A stretch of 6,883 nt of DNA from Candidatus Firestoneibacteriota bacterium. Its GTDB lineage: Bacteria; Oederibacteriota; JAAXVQ01. Below the pieces are notes generated by a model, which worked only from the letters and a program-made list of their open reading frames with translations, searched no databases and was not told the DNA's origin. The stretch lies in NCBI GenBank assembly GCA_013335425.1, contig JAAXVQ010000072.1, forward strand, positions 1-6,883, read 5' to 3'. Shown one piece after another: positions 1 through 6,716 of this stretch. Position 1 is the first letter of the stretch. The number at the start of each line of letters is the position of its first letter. Position numbers and translations under genes: made by a program.

Positions 1-35
1 CGAAGGCAGAAGGCCGGAGTTGCCCGCCGGTATGG

Positions 36-794
36 TCAGGCCCCTGAATAAGGATGAATTTGCGGAATCAAGCGAACACGCGGGTGCAGGCGTGCCGCGG
101 TTTGCAGCAAGGCTTCCAAATGTTTTCGGGCAGTCATTTTTTTCCACGCGACTCCGGTGACCGGCTGCAAAACCAAATCCCAACCCGGAGCACTCTCTCG
201 AGCCAAACGGGCGGCCTTGGCAACTTCCGCCCGGGAGGTGGCCGGAACCACCACCAGTTTGACGCAACCGCTCAAAGGCTGGGAAGCTTTTAAAAATTCC
301 GCATGCCGGATCCAAGGCGTGGGCACACCCGTGGCCGAGCGCAATTTAATATCCGCGGACACGAAATCAATATCACAGCGGATTTGTTTAAAAGCGCCCA
401 CCTGATGTCCGTTGGTTTCAAGCATGACCGGCAAACTCCAAGGTTTGGTTTTTAATTCCCCAACGCAGGCTTTAAGAAATTCAACCTGTTCGAGCGGTTC
501 GCCCCCGGTAACGGCCAAGCTGTGACAAGGTTCGATCCGCTGCAATAATTCGCCGATTAGACTGACCGTTTTACCCGCGGTCAGCGGATTGGACAGCCTG
601 ACCGCTTTGGCGGAACCTGGAAAAACCATCCGGCCCAAACGGGGACGGAATTGACGGCTTTGCGGCGTATCGCAATAGGCACACTTTTCCGCGCAACCGG
701 CCAGGCGCAAAAACACCTGACGGTATCCAATCCAAGGTCCTTCCCCCTGGATGCTGGCGAAAATTTCCGCCACATAGCCGCTACCTTTATTCAT
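36..794 (-). CDS. queE: 7-carboxy-7-deazaguanine synthase (radical SAM)
   Basis: Radical SAM enzyme that converts 6-carboxy-5,6,7,8-tetrahydropterin to 7-carboxy-7-deazaguanine, the ring-contraction step on the way to preQ0 and queuosine; cytoplasmic. Seen in the 252-aa product: an early QGEGP motif (residues 16-20), the cluster-binding CAEKCAYC at 34-41 (the CX3CX2C pattern, Cys 34, 38 and 41) followed by DT, the SAM-binding TGGEP at 96-100, SADIK at 146-150, and PQIHP near the C terminus. Length is slightly above the usual 210-245 aa. The frame also opens at a TTG at 806, but the ATG at 794 is preferred: it leaves the QGEG motif at the usual distance and overlaps the queD stop by 8 nt (ATGAATAA), suggesting translational coupling. 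No strong ribosome site precedes it, which fits coupling. It is the last complete gene of the recJ-cimA-queD-queE run; whether queC follows lies outside the window. Confidence 0.95.
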   Translation of the reverse strand: MNKGSGYVAEIFASIQGEGPWIGYRQVFLRLAGCAEKCAYCDTPQSRQFRPRLGRMVFPGSAKAVRLSNPLTAGKTVSLIGELLQRIEPCHSLAVTGGEPLEQVEFLKACVGELKTKPWSLPVMLETNGHQVGAFKQIRCDIDFVSADIKLRSATGVPTPWIRHAEFLKASQPLSGCVKLVVVPATSRAEVAKAARLARESAPGWDLVLQPVTGVAWKKMTARKHLEALLQTAARLHPRVRLIPQIHPYSGA

Positions 795-1161
795 AGTACC
801 GAACAAAGGCGCGCGGGGACTCCCAAACCCAAACCGCCTTTAGGCTCACACGCGTTGAAATCGCCGGCAGGCGTTGCCTGGCTTGCCGGTAAAGCACCCT
901 CGCCAGATTCTCGGAAGTCGGGTTGTCCTTGGAAAATTCCGGCAATTCATTGAGCATGGCATGATCGTAAGGCTCGAGCAATTCCCCCAATAGTTTTTTA
1001 AGTATCGTAAAATCAATGCCCAATCCCAATTCATCCACGTCCGCGGCTGTTACTTCCAAACGGATTTTCCAATTATGCCCATGGCAGTTTTCGCACTTGC
1101 CGCGGTAACCCCGCAACTGATGCCCGGCGGAAATTTCCTGTTCTACCAAGATGTCAAACAT
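787..1161 (-). CDS. queD: 6-carboxy-5,6,7,8-tetrahydropterin synthase
   Basis: QueD of the 6-pyruvoyltetrahydropterin synthase (PTPS) family turns 7,8-dihydroneopterin triphosphate into 6-carboxytetrahydropterin, the substrate of QueE encoded directly downstream. The 124-aa product has the expected family length. Seen: zinc ligands His14 (SAGHQL) and His27/His29 (CHGHNW), the probable catalytic Cys23 four residues before the first His of HGH, the Asp66-His67 pair in YDHAMLN, PTSEN at 81-85, and the substrate-binding Glu114 in WVWES. The open frame runs upstream to 1365 but that part lies inside cimA. The start at 1161 is set by the SAGH motif at the usual distance and by an AAGGA ribosome site 8 nt upstream. 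It begins 25 nt after the cimA stop and overlaps queE by 8 nt. An extra cysteine (Cys26) just before HGH is a minor oddity. Confidence 0.95.
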   Translation of the reverse strand: MFDILVEQEISAGHQLRGYRGKCENCHGHNWKIRLEVTAADVDELGLGIDFTILKKLLGELLEPYDHAMLNELPEFSKDNPTSENLARVLYRQARQRLPAISTRVSLKAVWVWESPRAFVRYYE

Positions 1162-1169
1162 GGCTAATA

Positions 1170-1174
1170 TCCTT
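1170..1174 (-). promoter_or_regulatory. queD ribosome binding site
   Basis: AAGGA on the minus strand, 8 nt before the ATG at 1161, inside the 25-nt gap after cimA. It decides the queD start against the longer open frame that overlaps cimA. Confidence 0.7.
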
Positions 1175-1186
1175 CCCCGGTCAGGA

Positions 1187-2758
1187 TTATTGTTTCCAAC
1201 CCCGGTCCGAATGCAGCTTGAATTCGATGGCGTCCACCAAAGCCTCCCAGGAAGCCTCGATGATGTTCGGAGAAAGCCCCACGGTTCCCCAGGTTTGTTT
1301 TCCGTCCTGGCTCTCGATAAAAACGCGTACTTTGGCCTCGGTCCCCGCTTTGGAATCCAACACACGCACTTTGTAATCCACCAAATGCATTTTTTTTAAG
1401 GCCGGGTAATGCGGCTCCAAAGCTTTGCGCAGAGCGCTGTCCAAGGCGTTAACCGGGCCGTCGCCTTCGGCGGCGGTATGAATGGAAACGCCGTTTACCG
1501 AAACCTTGATGGTGGCTTCGGAAATCAATTTGTCCTCGCGTTTTTCAACCGAAACCCGGAAACCCTGAAGCTCGAAAAATGGTTTGTGCTTTTGCAAATG
1601 CCTTTCCAACAAAAGACGGAAGCTGGCGTCGGCGCCTTCAAACTTGTAGCCGGCGTGCTCTAAAACCTTAATCCGTTCGATGATGGCGCGGGCCGCTTCG
1701 GAACCCGGTTCCAGCTTGATCCCCATTTGCGCGGCCTTGAAGAGCACCGACGCCACCCCGGATTGTTCGGAAATGATGATGCGGCGTTCATTGCCTACGG
1801 ACTCCGGCGGAACATGCTCGTAGGAAACCGGATTTTTCCGGACTGCGTCCACATGCAACCCGCCTTTATGCGCAAAGGCATTATAGCCGACATAGGCTGA
1901 AAAGTCCCGCGGCGGAACATTGGCGATTTCCGAAACCGTGCGGGCGAGCGTGGTCAATTGCTTAAGATCCTGCCCACGCAGGCAAGCTTTCCCCATTTTC
2001 AGTTGTAAGGTCGGCAACAGCGAACACAAATTGGCATTGCCGCAGCGTTCCCCATAGCCGTTGATGGTCCCCTGCACCATGGCCGCACCGGCATCCACCC
2101 CGGCCAAGGAATTGGCTACTGCCATTTCAGAATCATTGTGGGCGTGAATGCCCAGCGGCGTGGGGACCAGTTTTTTAACGGCTTGAATAATTTTACCCAA
2201 TTCCGCCGGCAAGGTTCCGCCGTTGGTGTCGCACAAGACGAGCCAATCTGCGCCCGAGCCGGCGGCCGCCAGCAGGACTTTTTCTGCATAATCCTGATTA
2301 AGCGCATAGGCGTCAAAAAAATGCTCGGCGTCAAAAAGGACCTGACGTTTTTTGGATTTTAAATACGCCACGCTCTCGCGGATGATCTTGAGGTTTTCCT
2401 CCAGCGAAATATGCAACACATCGCGGACATGCAGATCCCAAGTCTTGCCCACAATGGCCACGGCCGGCGCACCCGTATCCAGCAAGGACTGCAGGGACGG
2501 GTCCTGCCGAACCGTATACTTGGCCCGCCGGGTGCTTCCAAATGCCACCAAGGTGGCGTGGCGCAAGGGCTGCTTTTTCATGCGGCGATAAAATTCCAAG
2601 TCCTTGGCATTGGTATGCGCCGGATAGCCGCCTTCAATAAAGTCCACCTTTTGATCAAGCAAATGGGCGATTGCGATTTTGTCCTCTACGGAAAATTCAA
2701 TCTCCTCGGACTGTGCTCCGTCCCGCAGGGTCGTGTCGTATACAAATATCTTGGACAT
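1187..2758 (-). CDS. cimA: (R)-citramalate synthase, LeuA-like family
   Basis: Condenses pyruvate with acetyl-CoA to (R)-citramalate, the first step of the threonine-independent route to 2-oxobutyrate and isoleucine. The 523-aa product fits the long citramalate synthase type. Seen: DTTLRDGAQ at 8-16 (catalytic Arg12, metal-ligand Asp13), FIEGGYP at 40-46, the metal-binding HAHND at 205-209, NGYGERCGNANL at 233-244, and AHKGGLHVDAV at 296-306. Residues from about 380 to the end form a LeuA-type C-terminal dimer/allosteric domain, so feedback control by isoleucine is plausible but inferred. The start at 2758 is chosen because MSKIFVYDTTLRDG begins as the family does and GGGAAGGA lies just upstream; the frame stays open to 2977 but that part overlaps recJ. 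2-isopropylmalate synthase and homocitrate synthase are the main alternatives; EGGYP and overall order favour citramalate synthase. Confidence 0.93.
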   Translation of the reverse strand: MSKIFVYDTTLRDGAQSEEIEFSVEDKIAIAHLLDQKVDFIEGGYPAHTNAKDLEFYRRMKKQPLRHATLVAFGSTRRAKYTVRQDPSLQSLLDTGAPAVAIVGKTWDLHVRDVLHISLEENLKIIRESVAYLKSKKRQVLFDAEHFFDAYALNQDYAEKVLLAAAGSGADWLVLCDTNGGTLPAELGKIIQAVKKLVPTPLGIHAHNDSEMAVANSLAGVDAGAAMVQGTINGYGERCGNANLCSLLPTLQLKMGKACLRGQDLKQLTTLARTVSEIANVPPRDFSAYVGYNAFAHKGGLHVDAVRKNPVSYEHVPPESVGNERRIIISEQSGVASVLFKAAQMGIKLEPGSEAARAIIERIKVLEHAGYKFEGADASFRLLLERHLQKHKPFFELQGFRVSVEKREDKLISEATIKVSVNGVSIHTAAEGDGPVNALDSALRKALEPHYPALKKMHLVDYKVRVLDSKAGTEAKVRVFIESQDGKQTWGTVGLSPNIIEASWEALVDAIEFKLHSDRGWKQ

Positions 2759-2762
2759 GTTT

Positions 2763-2770
2763 TCCTTCCC
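2763..2770 (-). promoter_or_regulatory. cimA ribosome binding site
   Basis: GGGAAGGA on the minus strand, 4 nt before the ATG at 2758. It supports the start MSKIFVYD over the upstream extension to 2977. Confidence 0.7.
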
Positions 2771-2834
2771 CTTCCACCGTTTGGTCCGTGACTTGACGGT
2801 CCTCCCCCGGATTGCCGGGCGGGCCTGCAGCCGA

Positions 2835-4544
2835 TCAATCCCAACGCAAGTCTTTAAGTTCCATTTGCAGGGTTGTCGTTTGATTCCAGATATTTTCCAC
2901 CAAATGCCCGGCAATATCCAGCGGTTTGTCGGGTGAAAGATCCGCGGCGCACTCTCCCCAACCAAAACCGATGACATCCAGCGGCCGCCCTTGCCCGTCT
3001 TTAACCTTAAGTTTCAGATGCCGCTCCCCCACCACTCGTGCCGGAGCGGCCAGCCGCACTTTTTCCGCCGCCAATATCGGTCGAAAATTCTGAAATCCGA
3101 AAGGTTCCAAGCGGCTGAGTTCCCGGCAAAGTCGGGGCGTCAATTCCTCCAAACGCACCTGCGCGTCCACTGTCAGTTCGGGGATCAAATTTTCCCCGGT
3201 CAGCCGCTTTTCAGCTTCCGCCGCCAATGCCAGCTTGAAGGCTTCAAGATTTTCCAAGGGCAAACTGACTCCGGCCGCCAATTCGTGCCCCCCCCATTTG
3301 CTCAGCAACGGCGCCAGTGAATCCAGGATCGTGTGGAGAGGAAACCCGGAAATGCTCCTGCCCGAGCCCCGCCAACCTTCTTCCTGCCGGGAAAGCACAA
3401 AACACGGCCGGTGGTGCCTTTCGCATAATTTGGAAGCCGCCAACCCCAAAACACCCAGCGGCCAATCCGGCGCCGCGGCCACCAGCGCCCAAGGCAAGTT
3501 CGGCGCGTCAGGCAATTGTTCCAAAGCTTGGGCAATGACATTTTTTTCCAAAGCCTGGCGCCGGGCATTGAGCTCATTGAGCTGACCGGCCAAATCTTCG
3601 GCTTCCTTCGGCGCCGGGGTCATCAGCAGACGATAGCTCAACTGAGGGTCCCCAATGCGTCCGGCGGCGTTAAGACGGGGGGCTAATTTAAAAGCCAAAT
3701 CCTGGCTGGTCAATTTCCCCATTTCCAAACCAGCCGCTCGAATCAACGCCGTCAAGCCCGGCCGTCCGCCGCGGTTGATGACGGCCAAACCCGCCCGGGT
3801 CAACATGCGGTTTTCACCCAGCAGGGGGACAACGTCCGCCACGGTTCCCAAGGCGACCAAGTCAAGATACTTCCGCAGCGGTTCGTGATTTTCCTCACCC
3901 AAGGCTTCGGCAGCGGCACGCACCACCTGCAGGGCCACTCCCACTCCCGCCAGATGACGAAATGCTTCAGGCCCGGCTATTTTAGGGTTGACCACGGCCT
4001 GAGCCGCCGGCAATGAATTTCCCGGCTCATGATGGTCGGTGATTACCACCGATAGGCCCAACTCACGGGCCCGCGCTACTTCGGCCAAAGCCGTAATGCC
4101 GCAGTCCACGGTAACCAAAAGCCGCACGCCCTGATCGGCCAAGGTTTCAAAGGCTTTGGTATTGAGACCGTAACCGTCATGCAAACGGTCGGGCAGAAGA
4201 ATCCGGACCCGTCCGCCGCGATCTTGGATAAATTCCGTCATCACCGCAGCAGCCGTGATGCCGTCCACGTCATAATCGCCGAAAACCGCAATGCCGGTCT
4301 TGCTCCGGATGGCTTCGGCAATCAGGCGACCGGCCTCCAAAACGCCCGGCAATTGATGAAAGTCCAAAAAACGCGAACCGGTCGGCGCCAAGTAAAGTCC
4401 GGCCGTTTCCGAGTCCGTCAGGCCGCGATTCATTAAAACCCGGGCCGTCAGCGGCAACACGCCCAGACTTTGCGCCAAGGCCGCCACGGTTGCGGGTGCG
4501 GGGTCCGGTTTGATTTGCCAGCGTTTGCGCACCAGCGTCTGCAT
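2835..4544 (-). CDS. recJ: Single-stranded-DNA-specific exonuclease RecJ
   Basis: DHH-family 5'-3' exonuclease on single-stranded DNA, working in RecF-pathway recombination, mismatch repair and stalled-fork processing; needs Mn2+ or Mg2+. The 569-aa product has full family length. Seen in order: N-terminal NRGLTDSE (39-46), motif I FGDYDVDG at 88-95, motif II TVDCG at 145-149, motif III TDHHEPG at 169-175 (the DHH triad at 170-172), motif IV LGTVADVVPL at 232-241, PRLNAAGRIGD at 289-299, then the DHHA1 part with GSGRSISGF near 393-401 and KWGGHELAAG at 416-425, and a C-terminal OB-like domain. All expected metal-binding motifs are intact. The frame opens at 4598, but that ATG lies inside the intergenic repeat; the ATG at 4544 has GGAGG 4 nt upstream and gives the usual N terminus. 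It is the first gene of the run and ends 76 nt before cimA. Confidence 0.97.
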   Translation of the reverse strand: MQTLVRKRWQIKPDPAPATVAALAQSLGVLPLTARVLMNRGLTDSETAGLYLAPTGSRFLDFHQLPGVLEAGRLIAEAIRSKTGIAVFGDYDVDGITAAAVMTEFIQDRGGRVRILLPDRLHDGYGLNTKAFETLADQGVRLLVTVDCGITALAEVARARELGLSVVITDHHEPGNSLPAAQAVVNPKIAGPEAFRHLAGVGVALQVVRAAAEALGEENHEPLRKYLDLVALGTVADVVPLLGENRMLTRAGLAVINRGGRPGLTALIRAAGLEMGKLTSQDLAFKLAPRLNAAGRIGDPQLSYRLLMTPAPKEAEDLAGQLNELNARRQALEKNVIAQALEQLPDAPNLPWALVAAAPDWPLGVLGLAASKLCERHHRPCFVLSRQEEGWRGSGRSISGFPLHTILDSLAPLLSKWGGHELAAGVSLPLENLEAFKLALAAEAEKRLTGENLIPELTVDAQVRLEELTPRLCRELSRLEPFGFQNFRPILAAEKVRLAAPARVVGERHLKLKVKDGQGRPLDVIGFGWGECAADLSPDKPLDIAGHLVENIWNQTTTLQMELKDLRWD

Positions 4545-4548
4545 ATTG

Positions 4549-4553
4549 CCTCC
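4549..4553 (-). promoter_or_regulatory. recJ ribosome binding site
   Basis: GGAGG on the minus strand, 4 nt before the ATG at 4544. It decides the recJ start against the ATG at 4598, which is part of the intergenic palindrome. Confidence 0.75.
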
Positions 4554-4595
4554 AAAAACGGATTCTAAAAGAAAAGCCCTACCCTTAAAATCAAA

Positions 4596-4705
4596 CATTA
4601 TCCGCAGATTACGCAGATGGCGCAGATAATGTCTTAAAACATCTATAAAGTTTTATTTTTAAAGGCCATTAAATCTGCGAACATCTGCGTCATCTGCGGA
4701 TAATG
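4596..4705. repeat. Long imperfect inverted repeat of CGCAGAT units
   Basis: The 24-nt arms at 4596-4619 and 4682-4705 are reverse complements with one mismatch (T4610 against C4691). With a small bulge the pairing extends inward to 4627 and 4673. Each side holds three CGCAGAT/ATCTGCG heptamers: 4603, 4612 and 4621 on the left (exact 9-nt spacing), and 4673, 4683 and 4692 on the right (10 then 9). The intervening 4628-4672 is AT-rich. It lies wholly between the ATPase terminator and recJ, in the likely recJ leader. It looks like a non-coding, REP/MITE-like palindrome; from memory, repeats of this wording recur between genes in many environmental bacterial genomes. No open reading frame or transposase is present. 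Confidence 0.9.
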
Positions 4706-4720
4706 GTCGTGTGGGTTGAT

Positions 4721-4770
4721 ATAAAATAAAAAACCCTGTCTCCGATTTCCCAAAACCGAAGACAGGGTTT
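4721..4770 (-). terminator. Intrinsic terminator after the PilB-like gene
   Basis: Read on the minus strand, 4770-4731 folds into an 18-bp stem with a TGGG tetraloop, including GACAGGG at the base side, followed by a T-rich tail (TTTATTTTAT after the stem's own TTT). Two pairs are G-U wobbles in the minus-strand RNA and would be C-A mismatches in plus-strand RNA, so the structure favours minus-strand transcription. It starts 21 nt beyond the stop of the ATPase gene at 4792 and separates it from the recJ run. Confidence 0.93.
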
Positions 4771-4791
4771 TTGGGTTTGAGTGCGCGGATC

Positions 4792-6609
4792 TTATCCGGC
4801 GACGCGCAGCAGCTCCTCGTACGAAGTGACGCCGGCGAGGGCTTTGGCTTCCAGTTGGGATTTCAAAGAAAGGAACCCGGGTGTTTCCGCGAGCGCTTTT
4901 TTCAAAACCACTGAGGGCGCTTTGGCCACGATCGCTTCACGTACCGCATCATTGACATCCACCACTTCGTAAACCGAGGCTCTGCCCCGATACCCGGTTT
5001 TCGAGCAATTTTCACAACCCTTGCCCCGGTAGAGCACCACTTTTTTTCCTGTGGTTTGCGGTCCGAAGCGCTTTGCCACTTCGCCTGCGGCTTCGTAACT
5101 TTCCTTACAGCGGGGACAAATGATGCGCACCAGGCGTTGGTTTACCAGCAAGTTGAGGCTCGACCCAAGCAAATAGGATTCAACCCCCATATTGACCAGA
5201 TATTGAATCGCACCCAACGAGTCGTTGGCATGCAGCGTGGAAATAATCAAATGTCCTGTAGGAACGGCGTCCAAAACCAAACGGGCGGTTTCAATATCAT
5301 GCATTTCCCCGACCAACAAGACATCGGAATCCTGTTCCAACATGGCGCGCACGCCGTTGGCATAGGTGAGGCCGCGTTTTTCAATGACCGCCACCTGATT
5401 GACGCCGTTGAGGGAGTAATCCGAAGGTTCGTCCACGGCCGAAACATTTTTAGTGGGCTGGTTCAAGGCGCTCAAGGTGGCATAAGCGGTCGTGCTCTTG
5501 CCGCTGCCCTTGGGGCCTACGATTAAAATCAAACCGCTGGGCAGTTGCAAATGCTGGCGAAAAATCTGTAATTGCCCCGGTTCCATGCCGACTTTTTCCA
5601 GGTCCAAGTTGCCGGACTCGGCATTGAGTATGCGCATGACGATCTTCTCGCCCCAAAGGGTGGGGGCGATCATGATCAGCATGGAAACATCTTTGCCCGG
5701 AATTTTCAGCTTGAGCCGTCCCTGCTGTGCCAGGCGCTTCTCATTGGGGTCCATCTCCGCCATGGTTTTAATTTTGGCGGCCAAAGCTGTGGCCAGGGTT
5801 CGGGGCGGCGACTGGACTTCCTGCAAAATACCGTCTATGCGCCAACGGATGCGGAAAGAACGTTCATAGGGCTCAAAATGAACATCCGTGGCCCCCACCT
5901 TAATGGCTTCCACCAAGACGCTGGTTAAAAAATTAATGACCGGCGTGTCGCCGCCGACTGCCGAGGCTGTCGGCACGGCCATGGAGACTGCGGGGGTATC
6001 CGGGTAAGCGCCGGCAGCAGCCGCAGCCGTGGAGGCCAGCGAAGCTCCGCCGACGGGTGCGGGTGCCGTCGCCGGCATGGGCGTCCGGTTCATGGCACCC
6101 ATGGTCGGTGTGGCCCCGAACGAATCGTCCTTGGAAGACGCTTTGACCAATTCGCCGGAATCTTCTTCCTTAAAGCCGAAACATTTATCCAGAGCGGCCT
6201 TAATCTCCTTTTCGGACGACAAACGCAATTCCAAATCGCTATGCGTAGACAGTTTAATGTCGTCGGTGACGAACACGTTGCTCGGATCCGCCATGGCCAA
6301 AATCAAAGCATTGCCTTTTTTGGAAACCGGCACCACGTGCTGCGAGCGCATGAGCTGTTCGGGCAAGAGCTTGACGATGGCCGGGGGGATGTTCTGCATC
6401 TCGCTTAAGGGGATATAGGGAATGCCGAATTGATTTCCCAAGAAGGCATAAAGAACCTCGTGGCTCACATACCCCTTGCGGACCATCACCTCGCCGACCT
6501 TTTCGCCGGTTACCTTCTGTTCCTGCAGGCATTCCTGCAACTGTTCTTTGGTGATGATTTCCTCGTCCATCAGCATTTCACCGATCCGATGGCCTTTTTT
6601 CGTTGCCAT
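4792..6609 (-). CDS. pilB: PilB/GspE-family secretion ATPase with MshEN domain
   Basis: Hexameric cytoplasmic ATPase family powering type IV pilus extension or type II secretion. The 605-aa product shows: an N-terminal MshEN/T2SE-N domain (about 1-145) with two tandem 24-residue motifs at 8-31 and 37-60; an Ala/Pro/Met-rich linker (about 165-220); the N2 domain with ATDVHFEPYE (240-249) and IRWRIDG (254-260); Walker A GPKGSGKS at 365-372; Walker B region DVLLVGE at 429-435; His box TGHLIISTLHAND at 451-463; and zinc-type cysteine pairs CPRC (498-501) and CENC (532-535). These mark PilB/GspE rather than PilT. Oddly, the Asp box reads DEPSDY, and arginines usual in this family appear as Leu311, Glu425, His437 and Tyr470. 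Start: ATG at 6609 with AGGAGG 7 nt upstream. No other pilus gene is visible, so pilB versus gspE cannot be settled. Confidence 0.9.
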   Translation of the reverse strand: MATKKGHRIGEMLMDEEIITKEQLQECLQEQKVTGEKVGEVMVRKGYVSHEVLYAFLGNQFGIPYIPLSEMQNIPPAIVKLLPEQLMRSQHVVPVSKKGNALILAMADPSNVFVTDDIKLSTHSDLELRLSSEKEIKAALDKCFGFKEEDSGELVKASSKDDSFGATPTMGAMNRTPMPATAPAPVGGASLASTAAAAAGAYPDTPAVSMAVPTASAVGGDTPVINFLTSVLVEAIKVGATDVHFEPYERSFRIRWRIDGILQEVQSPPRTLATALAAKIKTMAEMDPNEKRLAQQGRLKLKIPGKDVSMLIMIAPTLWGEKIVMRILNAESGNLDLEKVGMEPGQLQIFRQHLQLPSGLILIVGPKGSGKSTTAYATLSALNQPTKNVSAVDEPSDYSLNGVNQVAVIEKRGLTYANGVRAMLEQDSDVLLVGEMHDIETARLVLDAVPTGHLIISTLHANDSLGAIQYLVNMGVESYLLGSSLNLLVNQRLVRIICPRCKESYEAAGEVAKRFGPQTTGKKVVLYRGKGCENCSKTGYRGRASVYEVVDVNDAVREAIVAKAPSVVLKKALAETPGFLSLKSQLEAKALAGVTSYEELLRVAG

Positions 6610-6616
6610 GAAAAAC

Positions 6617-6622
6617 CCTCCT
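6617..6622 (-). promoter_or_regulatory. Ribosome binding site of the PilB-like gene
   Basis: AGGAGG on the minus strand, 7 nt before the ATG at 6609: a near-ideal Shine-Dalgarno that fixes the start. Confidence 0.8.
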
Positions 6623-6716
6623 GCCGGGATAAAGATCAGAACCTGAACTCGTTGCTGCCGTGCCTCATCTTTTTACCACAACCCCGATGCCGGTCCAATA
6701 AAAAGTTTTAAGCAAC

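Noticed and set aside
1..35. Start of a further queuosine gene after queE
   Set aside because: Only 35 bases remain, with no ATG on the minus strand and no clear ribosome site; nothing can be supported.
1162..1365. Upstream extension of the queD frame to 1365
   Set aside because: It lies inside cimA in another frame and adds residues unlike any PTPS-family protein.
2759..2834. Short hairpins in the recJ-cimA gap (CCCGG-CAAT-CCGGG and CCGT/ACGG)
   Set aside because: Stems of 5 and 4 bp without a T tail or leader peptide; no recognisable attenuator or riboswitch.
2759..2977. Upstream extension of the cimA frame to 2977
   Set aside because: It overlaps recJ, has no family similarity, and the start at 2758 has a good ribosome site and the expected N terminus.
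4545..4598. Longer recJ start at 4598
   Set aside because: That ATG is part of the palindromic repeat, and GGAGG points to the ATG at 4544.
4596..4705. CRISPR array
   Set aside because: Units are 7 nt at 9-10 nt spacing and in opposite orientations; no spacers of CRISPR length and no cas genes.
5056..5526. Plus-strand open frame of 156 aa
   Set aside because: Antisense shadow of the conserved ATPase core; no recognisable motifs. The other plus-strand frames are likewise opposite strong genes.
6678..6692. Sigma54-like site (CGGCAT, 5 nt, TTGT) upstream of the PilB-like gene
   Set aside because: The GG at -24 is present but the key GC at -12 is GT; chance match is likely.
6670..6698. Sigma70-like pair TTGGAC - 17 nt - TAAAAA upstream of the PilB-like gene (minus strand)
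   Set aside because: Spacing is right but only 3 of 6 and 4 of 6 consensus bases match; too weak to call.
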